Shown here: positions 31,977 to 42,041 of the stretch, one piece after another
Layout: every line of letters begins with the position of its first letter
Numbering within the stretch: position 1 is the stretch's first letter
Source of the DNA: Anthostomella pinea
Lineage: Eukaryota > Ascomycota > Sordariomycetes > Xylariales > Xylariaceae
Reading direction: 5' to 3'
Assembly (NCBI GenBank): GCA_963556695.1
Contig: CAUWAG010000012.1
Span: forward strand, 4,774,001 to 4,838,000
DNA: 64,000 bases
Program-made: the position numbers and the translations under genes
Notes under the pieces: model-generated
The model's input: the letters and a program-made list of their open reading frames with translations, nothing else
The model's database searches: none
What the model was told of the DNA's origin: nothing

Positions 31977-32867
31977 TCAGTCCAGTACGATAACATCGGG
32001 CATAGGGACGTCCCCAGACGAGGCTTCATCAGCTAGAGGTGCATCGACAGGGTCCATCACAGTCGCCCAGAAACCGAGATGAACCGCCGGGCTGACCAGT
32101 GCGACAGAATCCACGCGATGGTCAGACGAAGCTTCCACGGCCTCGTCAACTGCTGGAGACTGCGGTGAAGATTCTTCGGGCGCAACATGGCCGTCTGGGA
32201 GGTCCACGTCAACCTCGCCATCCCCTGATTTCATAGTGGCTTTGCAGTGAACACGCTGGTACTCCCTGCAGTCTGAGCAGCAAAGAAAGCGCTCATTATT
32301 GCGCAGTTTTCCGCAGCTGGTGCACAGGCCTGCGTCTTTGTTACGAGCTCTGCGTGAGGTCGCACTCGAGTTCACCTTCACCTGACATCCCGAGCACAAA
32401 ATGAAAGCCTTGCCATCAGTGTCCAGGCCGCAGGACGTGCACAAGACTGCTTCTATACGGCGATAGAAAAAGGGATTGTCGGCTGTTTTTGAAGCGGTTG
32501 ATGGGCGTTCCCGCTTAGTCGATGCACTACGGGCTGCTCTCCATTTGCGTTGGGCCGTCCTGCACTTCTGGCACGATGCCAAGCTTTTATCCTCGCGCTC
32601 CTTGCCACATTTATAACACATCCCTGCCTCCCTGCGAGACGCCTTGCGTGAAGTTTCCTCAGTCCGACAGCTCAGGCATGCCGTGGAAGCGGGATCGTCG
32701 ATCTCGAGTTTGCAAGCCCGGCATGGATTCTTAACACCATCCATACCGACAGACTGAGATTCCGAAGTGGCGTTGTCCGTGCTAGAGGTCATCCACGAAT
32801 ACTTTGGCTTCTTTGGCGTGGGTGGGCCAAAGGGTAGGGGAGTTCGCGGTTTGGTAGAGGAACTCAT
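31977..32867 (-). CDS. protein with four zinc-ribbon-like CX2C-X11-CX2C modules
   Basis: This intronless 296-aa frame runs from an ATG (complement of 32865-32867) to a TGA. Four pairs of CXXC motifs have exactly 11 residues between the two CXXC halves each time: Cys 49/52/64/67, 84/87/99/102, 143/146/158/161 and 182/185/197/200. Each module is followed by a basic, Arg-rich stretch such as RKASRREAG or SRRARNKDAG, and modules 2-4 start C-x-x-C-G. The N-terminus is Pro/Lys-rich and the C-terminal 90 residues are acidic. The pattern predicts four zinc-binding ribbons and a nucleic-acid or protein partner, probably nuclear. I know no named family with this exact arrangement. The gene has no stops or frameshifts despite being surrounded by decayed elements, which suggests it is under selection or recently arrived. 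Confidence 0.7.
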   Translation of the reverse strand: MSSSTKPRTPLPFGPPTPKKPKYSWMTSSTDNATSESQSVGMDGVKNPCRACKLEIDDPASTACLSCRTEETSRKASRREAGMCYKCGKEREDKSLASCQKCRTAQRKWRAARSASTKRERPSTASKTADNPFFYRRIEAVLCTSCGLDTDGKAFILCSGCQVKVNSSATSRRARNKDAGLCTSCGKLRNNERFLCCSDCREYQRVHCKATMKSGDGEVDVDLPDGHVAPEESSPQSPAVDEAVEASSDHRVDSVALVSPAVHLGFWATVMDPVDAPLADEASSGDVPMPDVIVLD

Positions 32868-34078
32868 CTCGATTCTTTTCCTTCAGTTGGTCTTTGGGTG
32901 CAAGATGCACGCCGATGCCGGCAGCGGATCCCGTGGTTATATTTGGCTGGGGCCGGTGTGCCATCGGCCTCGCGTCGAACAATGATCATTGTCATTTTCT
33001 CGGGGTGGCTTTTCATTGTCAACCACGTCCGATCTTGTTTGTCGAGATAACCGTACAAGCTTGACCCAAGGCCCCCTTTCACGATTTCATCAAAGAGGGC
33101 AGCGTCCACTCGTCGTCTTCTCTCGTCGCCTTCTCTCATCGTCTTCTCTCGTCGCCCACCTTCTCTCGAGAACTTCTGAAGCCTCACACATATCCAACCT
33201 GCCGCTTCCATCATACACTCTGCAAGTATGCACATAAGCACACAGACACACACGTATACACACCTAACTAGTTGTTCGGCCACCTCCGAGCTTGTTCTCA
33301 GACCTTCAAGCCCTCACAACTTCAAAGCACACCATACAGCAGCAGCATCATCCTACAACACGTGTAAACTCGCCAATCTGCTCAAGGTTGCAACAGAGCC
33401 TAGATTGTTTTCAAGATTGGTACAATCTCTGAATTTGCTGAGTTGGGAACCATGAAATCCTACAACACCTTCACACAATAATGCCCCGTGCAGCTTGCAC
33501 TTCTGGTGCTGCAACAAGACAACGAATTCCTCGCCTACCTTATACATAGAACCTCGGGTCAACTCGGCAGAGTAACATTAAAGCATCCAAAGACGAGCAC
33601 AGGCACCGACGCGTCTCCCATTGAAATCTTCTCATAAGGTAGTAGCACTGGAGCACTGGGTGTGGTAGACTCACGGGGGTTCCTGAAGTCATTACGGTTA
33701 CATGTCACCGACATGGGTATCCTGGCACGCAAAGCCGTCTTCCGCGCTCGACAACAGGTATGAATTTTCTGCCCAGTGCGATTCGAAACATCCATTAGTT
33801 TGGCGCTCCCGCGGCCCAAGCCTCGGCATCTTGGCGCAGGTAATACAGTTCAGTCTGTTAATTTGCCGCTCGAAACAGACAAATCTTATATGCGGTATTG
33901 AGGGTATTATTCGCAACCTGATGAGGACTGTATGAAGGTGACAGCGTTGTTGCCTATTGGGGTGTGTCTATCTACCTCGCCGTTGGTACGAGAACGCACC
34001 CAAGGGGCTGTAGTGGGGCCTTGATGAGCGACACTCTGCTGTCAGATGCAAGCGAGTTCAGATTATTCAGGTTGTTCT
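32868..34078. other. intergenic, promoter of the zinc-ribbon gene and unclassified sequence
   Basis: A CA-rich stretch (CACACAGACACACACG near 33240) and CTTCTCTCGTCG-type repeats at about 33115-33170 lie upstream of the zinc-ribbon gene. No supportable coding sequence is seen up to the LINE tail. Confidence 0.45.
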
Positions 34079-34636
34079 GTTTTTGTTTGTTGTTTGTTTG
34101 TTTTGTATTAACGTGAGGGGTAGCTCCTCAGTAGTGCAGACCACGCCTCCCAGAGCCTCTGCATCGCAGGGTTGTGGAGGTCTCAAGAAAATAAGTACAG
34201 TCAGTCCCGCTCACGGGCCCATCCCCGTTATTGCGGCGGTATGACCTTGGGGTCATCCATCTGGTCCTTCAAGGAAGGCTATCTATCAGGGGCAGATTGT
34301 TGAAAAGAACTTGCTCTTCTCCACGAATTTTGCCCATTCTGTGCTCCTCTCTCCCAAGTATTGTAAACAGGCTGTTCTAGGCGAGTACCTAGGCAACAAC
34401 CGATTTTTCCCCAGCCTCTTACAAAAGAAAATGTGTTGTGGTGTTTTCTTCTCACCACAGTTGCAGTGGTTGTTCGAGTCTGTATGCCCAAAGCGTTCAT
34501 GGTATCTGGCAAAGTCGCCATGTCCAGATCTGGCTGCTAGAAGTCTGTGTAGAGTGCTCCTCTTAAAAGATATAAGGCCTCTTTCAGTTACTGCATGTGA
34601 GTATACTTCTTGATACCTAGGTTCTGATTGGTCTTT

Positions 34637-37600
34637 CTACCATTGATTGAACTCTTTCTTGCCCTTTCTTTTGAGATCTCTCTTGACCCAAGAGATTGTG
34701 GGAAGGTTTATTGTGTCTGTTTCTAGCATGGCGCCCTCTTTTGCTAGTATGTCAGCAGCCTCATTACCATCAATATCTCTGTGTCCAGGAATCCACTTGA
34801 CGGTCACTCCAGGAGTGTGTGCTGTGGCAAGTTCTTGAAACCGTAGAAAAATGTTCTGTGATGTCTCGGGTGGAGTCCCATTGAGCCCATCTACCACTGA
34901 TGTGTTGTCCAGGCAGACATATAACTGTTTTCTGTATCCAATTGCCCTGGCTGCTGCAAGACCTTGGAGAGCACCATGGACTTTAGCATCCACTACTTCT
35001 GCTTGTAGAAGTCTGTCCCTTCCCCGGTATACTTCTTGTGTAGTGCCGCCTTTCCTGATGGTATAACCCCATCCAGTGCGGATTGTGCCTTGGTCATCCA
35101 ACTGTGATCCATCTGAGTAGATGACAAGGTCAGTGTTCACGTTTCTCTCTTGTAACCATTGCTTGAAGAGCTCTGTTTCTTTGTCTTTGTCTTTGCGGAT
35201 TGGGCGCTTCTTCCATGATGGCCTGGTAAGTATTGGTCTCTGGAAGTCAGGGACTAGCTGGAAGCTCCTTTGTAGCCTTGTTGGATCCTTGCGAGCTTGT
35301 ATTTGGAGCCTGCCAACCAGAGGGTGTCTCTGATCTATTCGACCTAGTCGGAGGCCGTGACGTCGTCTTATTGTCTCTGCAAGAACTCCTGCTGGGGGAA
35401 TCTGCGATTCAAAGTGTAAGATATGTCCAGGGTGTGTTTTCCAGACTGGCAAGATAGCCCTGATCGCCGTTCGTAGTACGGCATCTATTGTTCCAAGAAG
35501 CCCCTTAATGCGACATGCTGATGTCTCACCTAAGCTCCCAGCTTTCTCGATTCCTGGGTACCAGGCCTCCAGGCCATGTGTGAGAATAGGAATAACACAA
35601 GCTTTCACAGCCCTCTTGGTTGACTTTACTGGAAGTCCTTTGACTGTGTTGCATAGTCCTCGAAGGTGATTTGCTACCCTACTAGCTTTCTTGGCCCAGT
35701 AAGAAACATGGTCTTTGAAGTTTAGTTTCCTATCCAGAAGGACACCTAGCCATCGCATGGAATGCTTAGCTGTTTTGTTCATTGTTCCGTGGCAAACTGG
35801 GGGATTGTCTGAGTTCTTTTTCCGTGAGAAGTGCATGATCTCGGTTTTGTCGGGATCAAATTTAATAGCATTGTTATGTCCCCATTGATTGAGTAAATGA
35901 AGATTTTCAGAAGCCTCTGTAGCTGTTTCTTTAAGGTTCTTTCCAATGCAGAGTGTTGCTAGGTTATCTACATATCCAAAGCGTCTTTTTTTCATGCCAA
36001 GTCGGGCACAGATTGGCTCTGTATACAGCATGTAGAGGATTGGAGAGACTGGTGAGCCTTGTGGGAGCCCACAAGTGAGAGCTTTTATGTTGGTCACAGT
36101 ACCTTCAAACCGAACTCTTGCGGACCGCTCGGACATGAACGACTGGACCCATCTTATGAGAAAGCCTGGCCAGCCCTGTTCTCTCATGCGAACCACCAGC
36201 CGTCCCATTAGGGCAGCATCAAAGGCCCCTTTCACATCTGATATGACTACCGTTGCAACGAGGCCTTGGTCAAGGGCCTGCTCAATATCGTGTATGAGTG
36301 CAGCTACCAGGTCAGTGGCAGAGCGCTTTGGTAGAGCTCCAAAATGTTGTGGGGCTAGAATTCCAAGTTTGACAACAAACCAGGTAATTCTTTTCGCAAT
36401 GAGTCGTTCTAGGCCCTTGCCAAGACATGACAGTAGCGATATTGGTCTGTAGGCCCTGGGATTGGAGTAGTCTTTCTTTCCTGGTTTTGGGATCATCACC
36501 ACCTCAGCTACTTTGAATGGTTTAGGGTGGTGTCCAATCAGTAGGCAGGTCTGGAAAAGGGCTCTGATATGTTCACCAATGACTGGCCAGCAAGCTTTCA
36601 GAATCCGTACTGTGAGGGTATCTACTCCCGGGGAGTTGCTCTTGGTTCCTAAAGTGCACCCTTCAGCCTCTTCCAGTCCGACGTGGTATTCAAAGGGGAT
36701 GTGTGGCTTGGGTTGTATGATCTGAGCGGACCAGGGGTCGATGATATCGTTGTCTGAGGTACTTCGTTCAAGCGTGGCTGAGCGTAATGCATTTGCCTTG
36801 CTCTCTTGTGACTCGAATATTTGGTCTCCTATGATGATTGGAGGGGAACGCAATCCTGCTGATAACTTGTGCCAAGAGACAATTCTGTATAGGTCCTTTG
36901 GCTCAGTTGCTGAATTGATTAGAGTCTGCCAGTACTCTCTCCTAGCTTTCCGAACCACGCCGCGAAATTCCTGTCGGGCTGAATTCCGTCCTTCTTGGCT
37001 TGTAGTCTGTTTGGAAAGGGCCCTGTATGTCTGAACAGCTGCTTTGCAGTCATCATTCCACCAAGCAGTGGGCCTAAATTGACGGGGCCTCTTGCCCACT
37101 GTCCTGATACAGCCTTGGATCATGTTGATCAGGCTTTGTGTAAAGGTGTCCACCTGGCCAGGGGATACACCCAGCCGGGGGAGTTCATGAATCCTGGTTT
37201 GGACATTATCTGCCAGCTCCTGTAGTTTATCGTCCGGTACTATCCAATGATTGGCCTTGGGTACTCGGTCCAGATCTCCCTGGATTGGAATGACTATTCG
37301 TAATGTCTTATGATCTGAGGTGCACTGAAGTGCATCATTGACTGAGGCTTCAGCCATGGGGACATCAGAGAACACCAGATCTAGTACATTTCCGTCATTA
37401 TGTGTCGGGACATCTGGTTCAGAAATCAGATCCAGTCCGTGGTCTGCCATAGTTTGTGCAAGTATAGCACTACCATGATATCCTGGATTGCTTGAGTCCC
37501 AGGATGTGTCGCCAGCATTGAAATCTCCAGCTATAACGCAGCCAAAAGGTGGAGTCCATACTTCCAGAATGTCATCCACTTCCTGTGGGTTGTCACATGG

Positions 37601-37975
37601 CCGGTAGACACTGGCAAATGTAATGCCTTGTACCTTGACCCAGGTGATGTCTCGTGTAGCATAGGGCCGAAGTTGATCCGCTTGAAGGTATTTTCTCACA
37701 TAGATGAGAGATCTGGGCCGTGTACTGTCGCTGTCCCAGGAATCCACTGGGGAGTATATATCGTAATTGGGGTGTGTCTTTACTCCCATTCTCCTGCCTG
37801 GTGGTATGCCAACCCAGGGCTCTTGCATCAGAATGATGTCTGCTTGTTCTCCTTTATAGTCAGCCAGGTTGATGGCTAACTCTGTAGGGCCTGCACTCTT
37901 TTGTCCCCCTGCTGTATTCACAGAATGGATGACTAGATGCCCGTGTCGATGTGTTTCGTTTGATGTACCTAACAT
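34637..37975 (-). CDS. LINE ORF2: endonuclease, reverse transcriptase, RNase H (likely inactive)
   Basis: A single open frame of 1112 aa. Residues ~20-230 form an APE-type endonuclease (QEPWVG, YRPCDN, AGDFNAG, SDHKTL). Reverse transcriptase covers ~470-760, with PKPGKKDYSNPRAYRPISLL, SDVKGAFDA and GLPQGSPVSPILY. The active-site box reads FGYVDNLATL (codons 35963-35974) where the family has Y-x-D-D; the second catalytic Asp is Asn. RNase H occupies ~940-1080 with IYSDGS, CLDNTSV and GHRDIDGNEAAD. The domain set, including RNase H after RT, fits the Tad clade of fungal LINEs. The ATG overlaps the end of ORF1 by a few bases, a normal arrangement for termination-reinitiation. The long open frame suggests a young copy, but the Asp-to-Asn change should abolish polymerase activity. 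Confidence 0.92.
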   Translation of the reverse strand: MLGTSNETHRHGHLVIHSVNTAGGQKSAGPTELAINLADYKGEQADIILMQEPWVGIPPGRRMGVKTHPNYDIYSPVDSWDSDSTRPRSLIYVRKYLQADQLRPYATRDITWVKVQGITFASVYRPCDNPQEVDDILEVWTPPFGCVIAGDFNAGDTSWDSSNPGYHGSAILAQTMADHGLDLISEPDVPTHNDGNVLDLVFSDVPMAEASVNDALQCTSDHKTLRIVIPIQGDLDRVPKANHWIVPDDKLQELADNVQTRIHELPRLGVSPGQVDTFTQSLINMIQGCIRTVGKRPRQFRPTAWWNDDCKAAVQTYRALSKQTTSQEGRNSARQEFRGVVRKARREYWQTLINSATEPKDLYRIVSWHKLSAGLRSPPIIIGDQIFESQESKANALRSATLERSTSDNDIIDPWSAQIIQPKPHIPFEYHVGLEEAEGCTLGTKSNSPGVDTLTVRILKACWPVIGEHIRALFQTCLLIGHHPKPFKVAEVVMIPKPGKKDYSNPRAYRPISLLSCLGKGLERLIAKRITWFVVKLGILAPQHFGALPKRSATDLVAALIHDIEQALDQGLVATVVISDVKGAFDAALMGRLVVRMREQGWPGFLIRWVQSFMSERSARVRFEGTVTNIKALTCGLPQGSPVSPILYMLYTEPICARLGMKKRRFGYVDNLATLCIGKNLKETATEASENLHLLNQWGHNNAIKFDPDKTEIMHFSRKKNSDNPPVCHGTMNKTAKHSMRWLGVLLDRKLNFKDHVSYWAKKASRVANHLRGLCNTVKGLPVKSTKRAVKACVIPILTHGLEAWYPGIEKAGSLGETSACRIKGLLGTIDAVLRTAIRAILPVWKTHPGHILHFESQIPPAGVLAETIRRRHGLRLGRIDQRHPLVGRLQIQARKDPTRLQRSFQLVPDFQRPILTRPSWKKRPIRKDKDKETELFKQWLQERNVNTDLVIYSDGSQLDDQGTIRTGWGYTIRKGGTTQEVYRGRDRLLQAEVVDAKVHGALQGLAAARAIGYRKQLYVCLDNTSVVDGLNGTPPETSQNIFLRFQELATAHTPGVTVKWIPGHRDIDGNEAADILAKEGAMLETDTINLPTISWVKRDLKRKGKKEFNQW

Positions 37976-39546
37976 TGACTGACAACAATGGTATCGGCAT
38001 CTCTGGGATGAGTTGTATCTGTTGTGTCGATTTGCATTGTGGTGTCTTTGTTATTATTGTTAGGTGTTGACCCAGCTTGGTTTCTGCCTGCTTCGTTGAA
38101 GGCCTTGGATCTGGCTCTTTCTCCGGCTAGCCTTATTTCCTGGATTTGCTCCCATGTGTGCTTATGGATGGTACCTTTCATAACCTTGGGGCGGGCAGGG
38201 CATTTGTCGAAGTTGGCAGCATAAGGTCCTTTGCAGTTGACACACTTTGGGATTGGGTTTTCGCACTCTCCCTGGTGTACTGTGTTGGCGCAGTGTGCAC
38301 ATACTTGCTTTTCGCATCAGTAATTCCTACCATGGTATCTGAAGCAGCTTGCATACTGGTGAACCTTGGGGGTGTGTTGAATATGCCTTGAGGTCATTGA
38401 GTGGGCAAAAAGCGTGAATGGTTTCCTTGCTGCACTGGGCAGAGAGATTATCCATGTAGTTTCTGGATCAGAATTAATCGTGTTCCTTGAGAGTATGCAC
38501 CTCAGAGGTCTGTCGCCTGTTTGGGCTTCAACTTTATCGGTAACAACAATATCAGTAATATCGATTGTGAACCCTTCTGTACTGATGACCTTTCTTGGGC
38601 ATCCATTGACCTTGTAATGATGCCAGACTGTGTGGGTCTCAATCTTTTGTGCCTTGAGAATGTCGGCAATTTCTTCTTGGAAAGCCAGAAGCTTAGCCTG
38701 AGTTGGCTTGTCCCTTGGGTGTAAGGTAAAACCAGAAGGACACCGTGTCACTTCTCTAAGCTCCTGAGGGTGGAGCTTAAGTCTTCTGTTCAGTGTAGAC
38801 TTGATTCCATAAGGCTCTAAGTGGCTATTATCCATGCGGACAAAGACCCGGAGATCATCCTGCTTCTTCTTCAGTTGGTTGGCAGTGATAAGGGCGCCAG
38901 GCTGTGTTTTCTTCATGGTAGTGTTGACTGTCCATGGATGCTGTCGTTGGCCAGAGGAGACAGCTTGGGCGAAGGTCATGGTGGGCTTCCCTATCCCTAT
39001 CCCGCCAGGAGTGGTCTTTTTTTTGGGCAGATCTCGGGTTTCCAGCCACTCGTTCAGGCATTTGGAGAAGAAAGCGCTGAACTCCTTGGCATGAGAGTAT
39101 AGTTCGGTTCCAGCTTTTTCCAGTGTCTTATCGACTGCTGCAGCACATTCTTGAAACATTGTCATCCTGGCTTCATAGAGATGCTTGTCTTTAGCCAGTA
39201 TTTTGGCTACTTGGTCCTGGCACTTTGAGGAAGAGACCTTGTTCCCTGTATCGCCTCCAATGGCTTGGTCTGTAGAGATTTTGTTTGATTGAGGTACTTC
39301 CATATCAATGATGCTGCTAGTATTAATATTTCGGGATTTTCCTTTCAGAGGGGAAACAATGGTGAAGTCAGCCTCAGAGACCTGTGACGGGCTGCTGTTG
39401 ATGTCGTCGAGCAGTGCCTGGCGGAGCTTGCTTGGGGTTGCCGGGCCATATGTTCTTTTAGGGACCGGGGATTTGAGCACGCCGCCAGTAGTCGTCTTTG
39501 GGACGGCCACTGGCGTATTTGGGGGCCTATCGTGAAGGGGTGCCAT
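37969..39546 (-). pseudogene. LINE ORF1 (Gag-like), one nonsense codon
   Basis: The frame opens at an ATG (complement of 39544-39546) and runs 525 codons to TAG at 37969-37971, interrupted once by TGA at 38317-38319. Before the stop: a Ser/Thr/Pro-rich N-terminus, a coiled-coil-like middle (CQDQVAKILAKDKHLYEARM), and the FVRMDNSHLEPYGIK block typical of Tad-type ORF1. After it: the zinc-knuckle region CEKQVCAHCANTVHQGEC and CVNCKGPYAANF, of which the last knuckle has lost its usual His. The TGA lies between two knuckles and fits CGA-to-TGA. ORF1 proteins coat LINE RNA; this copy would make a protein lacking all intact knuckles. Confidence 0.85.
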
Positions 39547-39650
39547 CCAGCTTGTGAGAAAAATTTTCTGCGCCTTGGCAAGGATAGTCAGGTACTGAAA
39601 TAAATGCCTGTTTTAGTGCAGATATAGAGGTTGCGCCCTAACAGCGGGGC

Positions 39651-39943
39651 GCCAAGAAAAATAGTTGTGCTGGTCTCTTCTGTTTGGCAACTCTCTTTTG
39701 CTCACTGAGCAGACGTGAGCAAGGTCTGATCACGTGACCCCGATCCTCTGGATCACGTGATCGGCTACCATGCGTTGTCTCGTATCGTGCCTGTGTTCCC
39801 ATTGGCCCCCTCTGGTTGCCTTCCCTTCGGGCCTGCCAACGGGCCTGTGGTGATTGTTGGTTCGTAACACTAGTCAATATCCGTGGCTTTGCATTCCGGA
39901 GCGACATGGCCAGGTTGGTATCCCAGCTGTAGAATCCCGACGG
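39651..39943. other. short region between LINE and Hsp70-like remnant
   Basis: It carries a perfect inverted repeat GATCACGTGA / TCACGTGATC at 39728-39737 and 39753-39762, each arm with a CACGTG core (bHLH-type site). No coding sequence upstream of 39944 belongs recognisably to the Hsp70 N-terminus. Confidence 0.5.
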
Positions 39944-41395
39944 ATGACTACGCCCTTCAAGGCAGAGGCGTACTTGGATTGCCCTCACAGGTTCGAACTT
40001 GACGCAATCGCGCCCGGCTTATTATCCCACTATAAGAGCCAAGCGACGATCGAGATAATGGACGCAAACCAGACGGCCGCACTCAAAGCCGTACGCGATG
40101 ATGTCTCCAAGAAGTGTGTGGCGGAGAACTTAAAACTTCGGACTGTCACAGTAACTTGTCCGCGTTCATAGCAATTCGATCCTACCGACACGGAAGAGGG
40201 CATCGAATAGAAAAAGAATGTCTCTGAAAGGACGAGAGGCGTTTTCAAATCAGTCTTCAAAGGTTGCGACGTTGATACGTGTACGGAACCAGAAGCCTTG
40301 ACTTGGGGTGTTATGGAGCATCTAAAACAAGATGTGTTACCAGAATTGAAACCTGTGTGGTTATTCGATTTCGGCGGCCATTCTCTCGTAGGTTTTCTGA
40401 TTATTTCCCCCGGTGGCAGATCACAGCTCTCGCTAAGTCGTAACAGGAAGGGTGTATATTTCATCTCGCCAGAAGAGATGAACAACTCTGTCACTACGTC
40501 GACGGGCAATTCTGTATGTATCTCATGTAATTGTGTCCTGTCCATCCAAACAGTATCTAACAACTCCAGACGGGCGAGGCGGCCCAGAGTCGCTAAGAAC
40601 AATGTTCTTGCCGCTGCACAAGTCCCAGACGGTTCCCTCCCAGGAGACTTGGAGACCATCATATCGAACTTGACACCAACATCTGAACCAACAACGCTTT
40701 ATTGCTCAGGCGCCTCATTCCCCCTCAGTCAAGAATCCATCGTGAATTGTTGGGAAACCGCAATGTCTCATGCCGTTAGGGTTCTCACAGAAGAACTGAG
40801 GAATATCCCTGAGGGTAGCACTGTCGTGTTCTTTGGTGGTGGTTTCTATCAGAAACACGTTGCTGGTATCGCCAGACAGATATCCGAGTCACGGTCTTTA
40901 AATGTCATCGATCTCAATCTGGCAGATTGTGCGGCAGTATCGCTTGACCTAGCACTACGGTAAGTCTACTTCGTGAAACACGTCGTACATGGGTCCCGCT
41001 AAAGAAACAACGTCAGGCATATATTGATTGCTCGTGGTGCTGCCGCAGCACGTGCGAAAGGTTTGACAGAAGACGAGTTCCACAAACAAGGTGCAGCTAT
41101 ATATCTCCAGATGATCCATCCAATCTTTGGTAGCAAGGCCACAGTGGCGTTGATGCTGCGAGGGGAGTCTCTGGGTCCCAAGCCGTTGAAGAATTGGGTC
41201 GATAAACATATCCGACCCAAGCTCCGTCTCATCTGTGACCCGTCCTTTGATAGAGAGGACATGTCTAATGACCCAATTGACTTGGCCAAGTGCTACGATA
41301 TCCACACGCTAGGCAACAAATGGCCCACACCGCGCACTTCTGTTACGCTCGAGCGGAGCCATGATACTCTCACGTTCAAGATCAAAGGAATTTAA
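39944..41395 (+). pseudogene. Hsp70-like (actin-fold ATPase) gene remnant
   Basis: Starting at an ATG at 39944, the frame reads FELDAIAPGLLSHYKSQATI, then two in-frame TAG stops at 40169-40171 and 40208-40210, both fitting TGG-to-TAG. Beyond these come CTEPEALTWGVMEHLKQD, a phosphate-1-like LFDFGGHSL, a phosphate-2-like STVVFFGGGFYQKHVAGIA, and, across a GT-AG intron at about 40962-41016, ALRHILIARGAAAARAKGL. A further intron near 40517-40570 is likely. The motif order matches the divergent fungal Hsp70/HSPA12-like family. The N-terminal quarter, including the first ATP-binding DxG, is absent. It therefore cannot make a working ATPase. Function of the parental family in fungi is largely unknown. 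Confidence 0.6.
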
Positions 41396-41603
41396 GATAC
41401 CGGTATTTCATCATTTTGGATCCGGATACTTACTCGCCAACTCGGATAGGCCCCTGCCTATTCTACGAAGTGAACCTCTTTAAGATCTCTGCTTTGGCAT
41501 TATCCAATGTGCAGTTCTAAAGCATAACAAGCGGCATAAATGTCACATCGTCTGGAACAAGGTAAGAGCATACTGCGTCCCCAGTATTACCATCTAACCG
41601 TAC

Positions 41604-42041
41604 TTGCAGGAGAGATCGAAGCTGCCGGCTCGAGTCTCAGTCGATCCAAGAACTGGGACTCTCGAGGTCTACTGCGCTAATAAGACCATACCTAAAAGCG
41701 CCAACCAGTTCCATGATGGGTCTCTCGTCGCCCAACTTGAAGTGCCTAATGCGGAGAGTGGGGTGGCTATGGTTTCGATGCGGGTTCACAATCAATGTTT
41801 CCTCCTAGTCATGAACATGGGGTCCATGGTGCACACTTGGACCTTCGGGGTCAATGAGCCGCATGATGGCCCTGTCAACCCGTCCCGGTCAAACCCAGGA
41901 GTTCCTCCAGAATCCAACCAGGTATTTTCGAAGGGCTCTTATTGTTTGACCGACTCGGAGCTACGTCCTGCAATTGTGATGGAGGTGATTGATGATAGTA
42001 ACAAGACAACCATCTGCCATCTGGATGATTTTACCACGTGA
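41604..42041 (+). pseudogene. unrecognised coding-like stretch after the Hsp70 remnant
   Basis: A frame entered from an apparent acceptor (TTGCAG at 41604-41609) encodes KLPARVSVDPRTGTLEVYC, DGSLVAQLEVPNAESGVAMV and YCLTDSELRPAIVMEVIDD, with a regular beta-strand-like pattern. Sequence upstream in the same frame across a GTAAGA donor gives HKCHIVWNK but meets a TAA at about 41480. It may be the C-terminal domain of the Hsp70-like gene or part of a separate gene. I recognise no family. Confidence 0.35.

Larger units (their letters stand above)
34079..39650 (-). mobile_element. full-size Tad-like LINE retrotransposon
   Basis: On the minus strand the element has ORF1 (nucleic-acid binding), overlapping ORF2 (endonuclease, reverse transcriptase, RNase H), a ~530-base 3' untranslated region and an AAAC-rich tail (complement of 34079-34106). 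The 3' end is confirmed by a second copy of it at 44,562-44,741, which shares the same terminal ~150 bases and ends at the same place before its own short-repeat tail. The 5' edge is set roughly at 39,650 from the start of unrelated sequence and is not resolved. I could not find a convincing target-site duplication. Both ORF1 (nonsense codon) and ORF2 (active-site change) are defective. Confidence 0.88.

Noticed and set aside
31977..32867. Cys-rich protein as a Starship or transposase-associated factor
   Set aside because: No tyrosine-recombinase (DUF3435) captain gene or element ends are present in the window to support a Starship.
34079..39750. Short similarity TTCTGTTT on both sides of the large LINE as a target-site duplication
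   Set aside because: Too short and in low-complexity sequence, and the 5' edge of the element is not fixed.
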